Positions 45,024-53,256 of a DNA stretch of 64,000 nt are shown one piece after another. The notes below the pieces were generated by a model. The model saw only the letters and a program-made list of their open reading frames with translations, searched no databases and had not been told where the DNA came from. A program made the position numbers and the translations under genes. This DNA comes from an uncultured Collinsella sp. (GTDB lineage: Bacteria; Actinomycetota; Coriobacteriia; Coriobacteriales; Coriobacteriaceae). How positions within the stretch are numbered: the first letter of the stretch is position 1; every line of letters starts with the position of its first letter. The DNA lies in the NCBI GenBank assembly GCA_902494555.1, contig CABUTR010000001.1, forward strand, positions 114,132 to 178,131, read 5' to 3'.

Positions 45024-46187
45024 CTATTTGATCACACGCACGCGATACATCGACGGAATCTGCTTGAGCGCCTCGATGGTGCTGCTGTCCAGGTGCTCGT
45101 CGGTGTCGAACATAGTGTAGGCGTTCTCGCCAGCGGACTCGTTGGTCATACGCTGCACGTTGGCGTTGTCCTTGGCGAGAATGGCTGTGATCTGGCCGAT
45201 CATGTTGGGCACGTTGGCATGCAGGCAGGCAATGCGGCTCGCGGCGCGCGCCTTGCCCATGCTGCAGGCGGGGTAGTTGACGCTGTGCGCGATGTTGCCG
45301 TTTTCCAGGTAATCCTTGAGCTCGCTGATGGCCATGTCGGCGCAGTTGGCCTCGGCCTCGCCGGTGCCGGCGCCCGAGTGCGTGGTGATAAACGTGTTGG
45401 GCATCTTGATGGTCTTGGGCGTGGCAAAGTCGCAGCTAAACCAGCTGAGCTTGCCCGCGCGCAGGGCGGTATCGACGGCGTCTTCGTCGATGATGGTCTC
45501 GCGAGCGTAGTTGATGAGCACGGCGCCCGGTGCCAGCAGGTTAATCTGCTCGGTGCTGATCATGCCGATGGTATCGGCCTTGCTGGGCACGTGCACGGTG
45601 AGGTAATCGCAGCCTCGGCAGAGGTCCTCGAGCGTGCCCACGCGCTGCACCTCGCGGCTCAGCACCCACGCGTGCTCGACGGAAATGAACGGATCGTAGC
45701 CGTAAACGTCCATGCCCAGGTCGACACAGGCGTTGGCGACCTTGGAGCCTACGTTGCCCAGGCCGATGACGCCGATGCGCTTGCCCTTGAGCTCGCGGCC
45801 CACAAAGGCCTTCTTGGCCTTTTCGGCATCGACCTGAATCTCGGGGTCGTCGGCGTTGTCACGCACCCAGTTCATCGATTGCACCACGCCGCGGCTCGAG
45901 AGCACCAGCATGCCCAGGACGAGCTCCTTGACGGCGTTGCTGTTGGCGCCGGGGGAGTTAAAGACGACGACGCCCTTCTTGGCGTACTCCTCGACGGGGA
46001 TGTTGTTGACACCGGCGCCGCAGCGGGCGATGGCGCGGATGCCCTCGGGCAGCTCGTAGCCGTGCAGGTCGGTGGAGCGCATCAGGATGGCGTCGGCCTC
46101 CTCGGCGGTGCCCACAAACTCGTAGCCCTCGCCAAACTCGACTTTGCCGTCTTTGGTGATGTCGTCGATGGTCTTAATCTTACGCAT
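45024..46187 (-). CDS. serA: D-3-phosphoglycerate dehydrogenase
   Basis: 387 residues; first step of serine synthesis (3-phosphoglycerate to 3-phosphohydroxypyruvate, NAD+). Rossmann NAD motif GVIGLGNVGSKVANACVDLG near residue 138, catalytic Arg in LINYARETIIDEDA, Glu/His region in FITTHSGAGTGEAEAN, and a C-terminal ACT-like domain (MIGQITAILAKDNANVQRM) that usually binds serine as inhibitor. ATG 46187 has GGAG 7 bases upstream. Downstream of serC in one transcript (72-base gap). Confidence 0.95.
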   Translation of the reverse strand: MRKIKTIDDITKDGKVEFGEGYEFVGTAEEADAILMRSTDLHGYELPEGIRAIARCGAGVNNIPVEEYAKKGVVVFNSPGANSNAVKELVLGMLVLSSRGVVQSMNWVRDNADDPEIQVDAEKAKKAFVGRELKGKRIGVIGLGNVGSKVANACVDLGMDVYGYDPFISVEHAWVLSREVQRVGTLEDLCRGCDYLTVHVPSKADTIGMISTEQINLLAPGAVLINYARETIIDEDAVDTALRAGKLSWFSCDFATPKTIKMPNTFITTHSGAGTGEAEANCADMAISELKDYLENGNIAHSVNYPACSMGKARAASRIACLHANVPNMIGQITAILAKDNANVQRMTNESAGENAYTMFDTDEHLDSSTIEALKQIPSMYRVRVIK

Positions 46188-46259
46188 GGAAAAACTCCTT
46201 AGCAGGTTTTGATCTAAACAGGGTGGTTTGAGATGGCTGGTCGGCCCGCGCGTTGCGGG

Positions 46260-47384
46260 CTAGTTAGATCGCGGGCTCAAACTATGCTGCGCTTCGAAGT
46301 CCTTCATGTACGAGTCCAGTGCCTGCGCGTCTTCCATGGTTACGGCGTTGTAGACGCTGGCGCGCATGCCGCCCACCAGGCGATGGCCCTTGACGTTTTG
46401 AATCTGGTGCTCGGCCGCGCCTGCGACAAAGGCCGCGTCGAGCTCGGCGTCGCCGGTACGGAAGGTGACGTTGGCGATGGAGCGGCTGTCGGCCTGCGTG
46501 GTGCCATGGAACAGCTCGCTGTGCTCGAGCAGCTCATAGAGCAGATTGGCCTTGGCCCAGTTGCGCTCGGCCATGGCGGCAAGTCCGCCGGTCTGCTCAA
46601 CCCAGTGGAACACCTTGCCGCATACGTAGATGCCAAAGGTGTTGGGCGTGTTGAGCATGGAGCCTTTGGCGGCCTGGGTCTTAAGGTCCAGGTACTGCGG
46701 CGTCTGCGCAAAGGCCGGACCGTCGGCGATCAGGTCATCGCGCACGATAACCACGGTGACGCCCGCGGCGCCGGCGTTTTTCTGCGCGCCGGCGTAGATG
46801 AGCCCGTAGCGCTCGACGTCGAGCGGTTGCGACAAAAAGCAGCTCGAGACATCTGCGACCAGCGGCGCGTCTCCGCAATCGGGTAGCTTGTGGTACATGG
46901 TGCCAAAGATGGTGTTGTTCTGGCAGATGTAGACGTAGTCGAGCCCGTCGCCCGCGGCCTCGGCGGCAATGCGCGCGTTGATGTCGGCCATGGCGGGTAT
47001 GCGGTCGAAATTGGTGTCCTCGGAGCTCGCGAGCAGCACGGCCTCGCCGTACTTGGCGGCTTCTTTGTATGCCTTGTTGGCAAAGTTGCCGGTCACGATG
47101 TAGCCGGCGCGGCCGCGGCGCATGAGGTTCATGGGGATGCCCGCAAACTGCAGCGTGGCGCCGCCCTGCAAAAACAGGACGCGGTAGTTGTCGGGGATGC
47201 TCAGCAGGCGACGCAGGGTTGCCTCGGCGTCGTCGATGATCTGCTGGTACATGCTAGATCGATGGCTCATCTCGAGCACGGACATGCCGCAACCGCGGTA
47301 GTCCATCATCTCGTCGGCGATCTCGGCAAGCACGCTTGTAGGCAGTGCGGCCGGGCCAGCTGAGAAGTTGTGCACACGTGCCAT
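46260..47384 (-). CDS. serC: Phosphoserine aminotransferase
   Basis: 374 residues. It makes O-phosphoserine from 3-phosphohydroxypyruvate and glutamate, the second serine step. NFSAGPAALPTSVLAE start, FLQGGATLQFAG, and YAGAQKNAGAAGVTV (PLP-binding Lys) near residue 205 are typical of SerC. ATG 47384 has GGGGGAAC upstream. It is the first gene of the serC-serA unit. Confidence 0.96.
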   Translation of the reverse strand: MARVHNFSAGPAALPTSVLAEIADEMMDYRGCGMSVLEMSHRSSMYQQIIDDAEATLRRLLSIPDNYRVLFLQGGATLQFAGIPMNLMRRGRAGYIVTGNFANKAYKEAAKYGEAVLLASSEDTNFDRIPAMADINARIAAEAAGDGLDYVYICQNNTIFGTMYHKLPDCGDAPLVADVSSCFLSQPLDVERYGLIYAGAQKNAGAAGVTVVIVRDDLIADGPAFAQTPQYLDLKTQAAKGSMLNTPNTFGIYVCGKVFHWVEQTGGLAAMAERNWAKANLLYELLEHSELFHGTTQADSRSIANVTFRTGDAELDAAFVAGAAEHQIQNVKGHRLVGGMRASVYNAVTMEDAQALDSYMKDFEAQHSLSPRSN

Positions 47385-47526
47385 CTTCTAGTTCCCCCTT
47401 GTAGTCGTTTGGACGTTCGGGATACTTTAGCACAGTGGAGCGCCAGGCGCGACCGCATCACAGCAAAACCCGAGTGCGCCACTATGATTTACAGGATGGT
47501 TACATGGAGGAGCGCGGTCGCTAGGT

Positions 47527-49269
47527 CTATACCACCGGGATATACCGTGAAAGGTACTCTTTGAGCGCGGGGTTGCACACATAGAGATACGTTCCTAGCA
47601 TGCCGCGCGTCATGAGGACGTAGTAGGCGTTGACGATAATCTTTTGCAGATCATCGTCGCTTGCCTTTTTCTTGGCAACGGCATCTTTGAAGTTCGCTCT
47701 GTTGACGTAGACTGCATCTTTGTCCGAATCGTAGTAAATGTCGGGACCCAGAATTACGAATCCGTAGTTGAGATCGTAGCCTTGTACCGTATGAATGCAT
47801 CCGACTTCGCTGACGGCGTTGGCGGAGTTAACCCAATCCTTCTGGGTCGAGTTCCAGCGTTTGGGAATGCCCTCGATGACGATATCGAACGCATCTTTAT
47901 TGCTCTTGCTTTCCCATTTCCAAGCAAAACCGGCTGTCATACGGGACAGCCCAACTTCTTTTTCTTTGGCCTGCTGTAGGGAGCAGAAATCTTCAAACCG
48001 GTCGACTATGCCAAACTGGTACCTGGGGATATCACTGTCAGGATCGCCGGCTTGCGAGTCGTAAGGCTGAGAGGCGAAGAGCTCATCAAACTTCATGCCG
48101 GCATGCATGTACGCTTTGTTATCAAGCAGGTCGTAGACGAAATCGAGGTACTCATCGCCGCCACGCACACGCATTTGGGTACTCAAGTTGAATTCTTCGG
48201 TCTCGATGCCAGCTTCTTCGAGTTGGTTGAGTCGCTGCTCAAGGCCATCTCGGTTGAGTCCCGATGCGCGGACTTGCTGTTTGGGGTCATAGAACAGGTA
48301 CGCCTTGTCGCAGCATTTGAAAATCCAATCCACCTGGTTACTCGTGCGCGGCAAGTTGAGTCGTTCGCATGTGTTGTAGAAAGCTCCGATGCCGGCGCCG
48401 GCGGTCAAGTAGTTTCCCAGTCGGTGCGCCTCGTCGACAAGCAAGATGTCATACCGATCGTTTTTGGTAACATCGCTGGGGCTCAGGATATCGCCGGGCT
48501 TTAACCCGGGAAGGAAGTGCGTGAGCTTTTTGAGTGTCTTGCTCAGAGACTCCATGGGTGTCACGAAGCCGACCCGCAGGCCGGAAAGGTTCGGCTCATT
48601 TTTGATTTTGAACATGAGACTGATGGCGAGGATTGTTTTGCCTGTTCCCGGCGCGCCGTTCACGACGGTTACGCGCTCTTTCTTGGGACCGCCGTGTTTA
48701 ATGTCTTCATGCTCTTGCTCGAGCCGCCTGTAAATCGCCTCAATCGTTTCGTATTGATCGGGCGTGAGCGTTTTGAAGGGCGAGAATTTGAACAGGTCAG
48801 TGTTCTCGAGCTCTTCGATGGGGTGAATCGCATAGTTTTCTTCGCGTAGTTTTGTCCATAGCGTTCGGAACTTCTGGCGGTACTGAGGCCGCTCAAAGTA
48901 ATCGAATTGGGCATAGCCATTGTTGGCATTGGTGACTTGGTATTTTTCATCGGCGCAGAACAGCTCGATAAGACGATTCTCGAACTCGAACGTTGCGGAT
49001 TGGTTGAAGGTGGGATTGTCAATCAGAAGGGTCCGGTCGAAGTCTTTGTCCGCGTTTGCGGCGTGTTGCTTCATGCGGCGTCGATAATTGGTCGTTTGAC
49101 CGATGTACGCCGTTTTGTTTTTGCTGTTGGTCAGGATGTAGAGAACAGGCCAGCTTTCGTCGTGGTGCGACCCTGGCTTTGGCGTGCCAAAGTCCTGCAG
49201 CGATTCGCTTGTCTCGAAGGGCTGGGGCAGGGGGAGCGTGTATTGCCGAAGGGCGAACTCGTTACTCAT
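47527..49269 (-). CDS. GIY-YIG nuclease fused to DUF2075 SF1-type helicase/ATPase
   Basis: 580 residues from ATG 49269. N-terminal GIY-YIG-like nuclease (residues ~43-100): VLYILTNSKNKTAYIGQTTN, then RRRMKQH, and the Glu in ATFEFENRLIELF. From ~170 on is a DUF2075/SF1 helicase-like core: Walker A VVNGAPGTGKT near 204, Walker B ILLVDEAHRLG near 285, later motifs STQMRVRGGDEYL and YVLMTRGMLGTYLY. It overlaps the MazG-like gene by 8 bases, so the two are translated together. Family members are linked with defence islands by inference; target DNA unknown. Confidence 0.85.
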   Translation of the reverse strand: MSNEFALRQYTLPLPQPFETSESLQDFGTPKPGSHHDESWPVLYILTNSKNKTAYIGQTTNYRRRMKQHAANADKDFDRTLLIDNPTFNQSATFEFENRLIELFCADEKYQVTNANNGYAQFDYFERPQYRQKFRTLWTKLREENYAIHPIEELENTDLFKFSPFKTLTPDQYETIEAIYRRLEQEHEDIKHGGPKKERVTVVNGAPGTGKTILAISLMFKIKNEPNLSGLRVGFVTPMESLSKTLKKLTHFLPGLKPGDILSPSDVTKNDRYDILLVDEAHRLGNYLTAGAGIGAFYNTCERLNLPRTSNQVDWIFKCCDKAYLFYDPKQQVRASGLNRDGLEQRLNQLEEAGIETEEFNLSTQMRVRGGDEYLDFVYDLLDNKAYMHAGMKFDELFASQPYDSQAGDPDSDIPRYQFGIVDRFEDFCSLQQAKEKEVGLSRMTAGFAWKWESKSNKDAFDIVIEGIPKRWNSTQKDWVNSANAVSEVGCIHTVQGYDLNYGFVILGPDIYYDSDKDAVYVNRANFKDAVAKKKASDDDLQKIIVNAYYVLMTRGMLGTYLYVCNPALKEYLSRYIPVV

Positions 49270-49618
49270 GGTGGTCCGCCTTTCTGTATTCGTCAGATGA
49301 TGCGTCGACGGGGTAGCGCTCGCCATTGCGTTTGAGCTTGGACGAAAGCGCCGCTGGTAGGTCGATTTCATTTAAATCTGCGAAACGCAGAAGGAAAAGG
49401 AGCGTGTCGGCGACTTCGTCTTCGATGGCTTGGCGTTGCTCGGTTTCTTCGAACATTTCTGCAATGCGTTCGTCGCTCATAAAACGAAAGAGCTGAAGGA
49501 GCTCGGAGGACTCAGTTGCCATGCCGATGGCAAGCTCTTTTGGCGTGTGATATTTGCGCCAGTCGCGTGCATCACAAAAGTCCCTGACTTGTTCCGCCAT
49601 GGCATCGAGCTTATCCAT
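49262..49618 (-). CDS. MazG-like nucleotide pyrophosphohydrolase (dCTPase-type)
   Basis: 118 residues. All-alpha NTP-PPase with ATESSELLQLFRF (first metal Glu pair) near residue 34 and EDEVADTLLFLLRFAD (second acidic motif) near 66, as in MazG and RS21-C6/DCTPP1. It hydrolyses dNTPs or NTPs to the monophosphate and pyrophosphate. ATG 49618. Its stop codon overlaps the start of the GIY-YIG/DUF2075 gene; a TAATAA-like promoter element lies upstream near 49650 on this strand. First gene of the pair. Confidence 0.88.
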   Translation of the reverse strand: MDKLDAMAEQVRDFCDARDWRKYHTPKELAIGMATESSELLQLFRFMSDERIAEMFEETEQRQAIEDEVADTLLFLLRFADLNEIDLPAALSSKLKRNGERYPVDASSDEYRKADHHE

Positions 49619-49733
49619 CGTCCGTAACCCCCCCTGATGTTCATTGTTTTATTATGGCCGTATCTGGGATTTATTGCACATCATTTGGGGCGTGCGGTTT
49701 TTCGGTCGCGATTGGTCGGTAGGAAGTTTCACC

Positions 49734-49955
49734 ATGAAGATCGAAGTTGATGCAGATCGGCTGCGCGAGAGCCTGCTCGACCGCGCGGGGAGTGCGGCGG
49801 GCGTGGGCTTTCCGGCCGCCATGCTCGACGTAGTGGATATCGAGGATGAGTCGCCCCAAGAACTCCTAGCTCGAGCCGAACGCGAAGGCCTCGACCTCCG
49901 AGACTTTGCCGTCGACGATGAGGGCGACGGTTATGACACGGACGAGGACTGGTAG
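49734..49955 (+). CDS. Small acidic protein, unknown function
   Basis: 73 residues from ATG 49734 (AGGAAG 7 bases upstream). Acidic, with helical C-terminal half (PQELLARAEREGLDLRDF) and tail DDEGDGYDTDEDW. No membrane segment, no family recognised. It diverges from the MazG-helicase pair, 115 bases away. An inhibitor or regulator of the neighbours is conceivable but there is no evidence beyond position. Confidence 0.55.
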   Translation: MKIEVDADRLRESLLDRAGSAAGVGFPAAMLDVVDIEDESPQELLARAEREGLDLRDFAVDDEGDGYDTDEDW

Positions 49956-49990
49956 CCGCGATTGAACTTCAACCCCATCCCCTTAATAAC

Positions 49991-50053
49991 TTGCGGTGAA
50001 ATAGGGACTGAAATGGCTGTTCAGAAGCCTATTCAATCCCTATTTCACCGCAA
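49991..50053. repeat. TTGCGGTGAAATAG-family palindrome (copy 4)
   Basis: Perfect 17-bp arms (TTGCGGTGAAATAGGGA / TCCCTATTTCACCGCAA) around a 29-base centre. It lies at the ends of convergent genes, 17 bases before the stop of the antiporter. Confidence 0.9.
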
Positions 50054-50070
50054 CTTATGGGTGGGGATGG

Positions 50071-51672
50071 CTACGACGCCAGTGTGGCGATGACGGCTTC
50101 GTCGCCGGCGTATATTAGGGTGTTGCCATCGGGAATGATCGTCTGGCCTTCGCGCTTGAGCATCACCACAATAAACGGATGCTTGCCTTGCGGCACATCG
50201 CGCAGGCGCTGGCCGGCCAGGCGACCGTGGGGCGTCACGGTGACCTCGCGCAGCGTAACCTCGGCACGCTCTTCAAACGTCGGCGCGGCCATCACCAGCA
50301 GGTCACCTTCCTCGATGACGGTATCGCCGTTGGGCAGCACCGGGTGCGCACCGTCGCGCAGCACCAAGACCACCAGCATATCCGTGGCGCTGCCAATGTC
50401 CGCGAGCGAGCGACCAGCAAACGGATGTCCAGCGCCTACCTTGAGCTTGACGAACGACATGCCGTCCTCGTCGCGGTAGTCGTTAAAGGTGCGGCGCACG
50501 TCGCCGGTCGCATCGATCATATCGAGCTTCTTCGCCACCGCCGGCAGCAGCGAGCCCTGCACCACAATGCTCGACACGGCAATCACAAATACCAGGTCAA
50601 ACAGGTCGTGTCCGCCGGGAACGCCGGCCACCACGGCAAAGAGGCTAAAGACGACCGAAGCTGCTCCGCGCAGGCCCGCCCAGCTTACGAGCGCGACCTG
50701 GCGGGGGTTCGTCTTAAAGGGCGCCAGGAGCACGCCGACGGCGATGGGACGGCTCACGAAAAGCATAAACGCCATGAGCGCCAGGCCCGGCAGCAGCATC
50801 TGCGGCAGGCGTGCGGGCGTTACGAGCAGGCCGAGCAAGAAGAAGATCGTCATCTCGGCCATCTCGGTGAGGGTGTCAAAGAAGTGCGCCATCTCGACCT
50901 TGCCGGTGATGTCGCTCGCACCCAGCACAATGCCAGCCAGGTACACGGCCAAAAATCCGTTGCCCCCCAGGTAGCTCGGCAGCGCGTAGGCGACGATGGC
51001 CACGGCGAACAAAAAGATGGTCTGAGCGCCCTCGGCCGTTGCGTGCGCGCGTTCAATCAGGCGGCCCGCCGCCCAGCCGATGGCAAGGCCCAGGCCCGCG
51101 CCCAGGATAATCTGCTTGGCCAGCAGTGCGGGAATGTTGATGTCGCCGCCGGCCGCGAGAGTGGCGAGTACCGCGGTGAGCATGTAGGCGACGGGGTCGT
51201 TGGAGCCCGATTCCACCTCGAGCAGCGAGTCGGTGCCGTCCTTTAGCGATAGGTTGTGCTCGCGCAGCACGCTAAAGACGCTGGCCGCGTCGGTCGATGC
51301 CACGACCGAGCCCAGTAGCAGGCCGCCGATCCAATCGAAGCCCAGCGCGAAGTGCGCAAACGCGCCGGTGATGCCGGCGGTGGCGATAACGCCGAGCGTG
51401 CTCAGCAGTACCGCGGGCGCGGCGACGGGCTTGGCGCGGTCGATGTTGGTGTTAAAACCGCCGTAGAACATGATGAACAGCAGCGCCGTGCTGCAGACGG
51501 TTTCGGTGAGCGCGTAGTCGCTAAAGTCGATGTGTGCCGGCCCGTTGACGCCCAGCAGCATGCCGAGCGCGATAAAGATGAGCAGGGTGGGGAAGGGGAG
51601 CTTTTTGCCGACGGGTTTGATGGTCAGGCACAGAATGATGACGAGGCCGATAAAGAGAAGTATCTGGTTCAT
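50071..51672 (-). CDS. K+/H+ antiporter with TrkA-C domains (NhaP2/CvrA-like)
   Basis: 533 residues. About 12 membrane segments in residues ~1-390 (cation:proton antiporter fold with SVVASTDAASVFSVL and ESGSNDPVAYML, the ion-binding Asp stretch), then two RCK-C/TrkA-C-like regulatory domains (KVGAGHPFAGRSLADIG, then the GRLAGQRLRDVPQGKHPFIV block). It exports K+ in exchange for H+ and may sense nucleotide ligands through the C-terminal domains. ATG 51672. No gene is visible in the 325-base gap upstream; that gap has the promoter of the next gene. Confidence 0.9.
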   Translation of the reverse strand: MNQILLFIGLVIILCLTIKPVGKKLPFPTLLIFIALGMLLGVNGPAHIDFSDYALTETVCSTALLFIMFYGGFNTNIDRAKPVAAPAVLLSTLGVIATAGITGAFAHFALGFDWIGGLLLGSVVASTDAASVFSVLREHNLSLKDGTDSLLEVESGSNDPVAYMLTAVLATLAAGGDINIPALLAKQIILGAGLGLAIGWAAGRLIERAHATAEGAQTIFLFAVAIVAYALPSYLGGNGFLAVYLAGIVLGASDITGKVEMAHFFDTLTEMAEMTIFFLLGLLVTPARLPQMLLPGLALMAFMLFVSRPIAVGVLLAPFKTNPRQVALVSWAGLRGAASVVFSLFAVVAGVPGGHDLFDLVFVIAVSSIVVQGSLLPAVAKKLDMIDATGDVRRTFNDYRDEDGMSFVKLKVGAGHPFAGRSLADIGSATDMLVVLVLRDGAHPVLPNGDTVIEEGDLLVMAAPTFEERAEVTLREVTVTPHGRLAGQRLRDVPQGKHPFIVVMLKREGQTIIPDGNTLIYAGDEAVIATLAS

Positions 51673-51893
51673 GGATAGTGTCCGCTCCTGGGTGGTTGGC
51701 GTGGCACGGTCAGTTGTCTGCGGTTATTTGTACCCAAAGGTGGTGGGTTTATGGGGGCGGATTGCGGGCGTGCGCATTTTCGACACGAGGCTGCGGCGTG
51801 TGCGACGCTGGTCGGGGAGCAGCTGCCGGCGATGCACCGTGAACGGCGCGCGTGGGCGCATGGGCGCTAACGACCGTTGGCGACGCGTGGCCC

Positions 51894-51979
51894 TTTCCAG
51901 CTTTATTGCAACGGAGTACAATGGGTAACGTTTAAGTTCAACTTGAAGTTTTAGTTGCGGTACCGGGCTTCGGCCGCAA
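51894..51979 (+). promoter_or_regulatory. Promoter and 5' UTR hairpin of the phosphatase gene
   Basis: TTTCCA (51894-51899), a 17-base spacer and TACAAT (51917-51922). A hairpin TTGCGG / CCGCAA (51955-51979) lies in the leader just before AAGGAGAG. Bases 51673-51893 show nothing else. Confidence 0.55.
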
Positions 51980-51997
51980 TGCAAGGAGAGGCGTACC

Positions 51998-52837
51998 ATG
52001 GCGATCTATGTGACATCTGATGCTCACGGGCACGTGCGTGCGCTTGACGAGGCCCTGTCTAAGATCTCGTTGACGTCCGACGACACGCTGTACGTGCTGG
52101 GCGACATGATCGATCGCGGGCCCGATCCGGTCGGCGTTATTAAGCTCGTGCGCTCGCTGCCCAACGCCCGCGTGCTCAAGGGCAATCACGAGCAGATTAT
52201 GCTCGATGCCATCATTGGCCAGGATCCGCTCGATGCCGAGACCTGGGATATCAACGGTGGCTGGACGACGCGCGAGCAGCTCAACGACATGGAATTTGAG
52301 GCATACGAGGAGCTCGTGCGATGGATGGCCGCGCTGCCGCTCTACGCAGTGGTCGAGACCGAGGAGCGCCCGTATCTGCTGGTACATGCTGGAATCGAGA
52401 TGAAGGCGGCGCGTGCGTTTTTGCTTGAGCATGGCGTCGATTGTGCCGATGGCGTCGGAGCGGTGGGTGCCGATCGCGAGCTGCTGCAGCAGATGCTCGC
52501 GGTGCAGTCGTCCGATTACCTGCTATGGATTCGTCACGGCTATTGGGATGTGCCGACCGGGCTGCTTTCTGCCGAGGGCAAGGGCCCGGTCGTGGTGAGC
52601 GGTCACACGCCCACGGTATCGCTTGGGCGCTATTGCGAGGTTGGCGGCCTGGCAGGGCTCGATGAGGAGTCGGGCCGCGGGCAGATTGTGCGCCTGGGTG
52701 GCGAGGATACCGCTGGTGTGCCCGATCGCATCGATATCGATTGCGCCGCCGCCACCGGCTCCGAGTTTGGCCGCGTGGGCATCCTGCGGCTCGATGATGG
52801 GGCGGAGTTCTACGCGAATATCAACCCGGGCGAATAA
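51998..52837 (+). CDS. Metallophosphoesterase (PrpA/ApaH-like)
   Basis: 279 residues. Calcineurin-like motifs: IYVTSDAHGHVRAL (D-x-H), VLGDMIDRGPDPVGV (GDxxDRG), VLKGNHEQIML (GNHE), and LVHAG and VVSGHTPT for the later His ligands. It removes phosphate from phosphoproteins or from dinucleotides such as Ap4A; not distinguished. ATG 51998 has GGAGAGG at about 6 bases. A hairpin (CCGCCGTTC / GAACGGCGG) starts shortly after the stop. Confidence 0.9.
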   Translation: MAIYVTSDAHGHVRALDEALSKISLTSDDTLYVLGDMIDRGPDPVGVIKLVRSLPNARVLKGNHEQIMLDAIIGQDPLDAETWDINGGWTTREQLNDMEFEAYEELVRWMAALPLYAVVETEERPYLLVHAGIEMKAARAFLLEHGVDCADGVGAVGADRELLQQMLAVQSSDYLLWIRHGYWDVPTGLLSAEGKGPVVVSGHTPTVSLGRYCEVGGLAGLDEESGRGQIVRLGGEDTAGVPDRIDIDCAAATGSEFGRVGILRLDDGAEFYANINPGE

Positions 52838-52844
52838 CCTTGTT

Positions 52845-52866
52845 CCGCCGTTCTACCGAACGGCGG
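52845..52866 (+). terminator. Hairpin after the phosphatase gene
   Basis: CCGCCGTTC / GAACGGCGG with a 4-base loop, then TTGACGCTGCGCAG, which resembles the CGACGCTGC found after the two GTTACGGCG hairpins. No T run. Confidence 0.6.
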
Positions 52867-53004
52867 TCACGTTGACGCTGCGCAGCCCCGAAGCACCCCA
52901 TCTTGTCGCTCAAACCGTCGCTCGCGTACAGAAGTACGCGTCGCTCCTCTTTCGCGCCAACCTGGGGCACTTCGAGGCTGCTCGCTGTCGATGCCAAAAC
53001 ATCG

Positions 53005-53037
53005 ATGATTATTCTGGGACGGGGATTCAATAATCAT
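53005..53037. repeat. TGGGACGGGG family short palindrome (copy 4)
   Basis: ATGATTATT and AATAATCAT flank CTGGGACGGGGATTC. It is a shortened version of the 10764 element; the same ATGATTATTCTGGGACGGGG appears there. Confidence 0.75.
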
Positions 53038-53052
53038 TTGGCTGCTCGCTGG

Positions 53053-53175
53053 CTAAGTGAGTAGACTTTTTTGGAAATGCCGAGCACCCAACATATTTGC
53101 CTCTATAAAACCGCAGGTCACAGACTTGTGCTTTGTCGGTGTGGTCGGGGATTCGGTAAAAGGCTACTCACTTAG
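53053..53175. repeat. CTAAGTGAGTAG palindrome
   Basis: CTAAGTGAGTAG and CTACTCACTTAG are perfect 12-bp ends of a 123-base element with an AT-rich inside. It is of the same build as the element at 39365 but with different arms. Confidence 0.7.
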
Positions 53176-53256
53176 TTTTGCGTGATGCTTATTGTTCGCA
53201 CCGAGACCCCAACTGGGGTGATTCCATCGCAAACTCCGGTTACCGGGGGCAGCTAA

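Noticed and set aside
47385..47526. Small RNA between serC and the helicase gene
   Set aside because: No paired hairpin with T tract and no promoter pair strong enough to support it.
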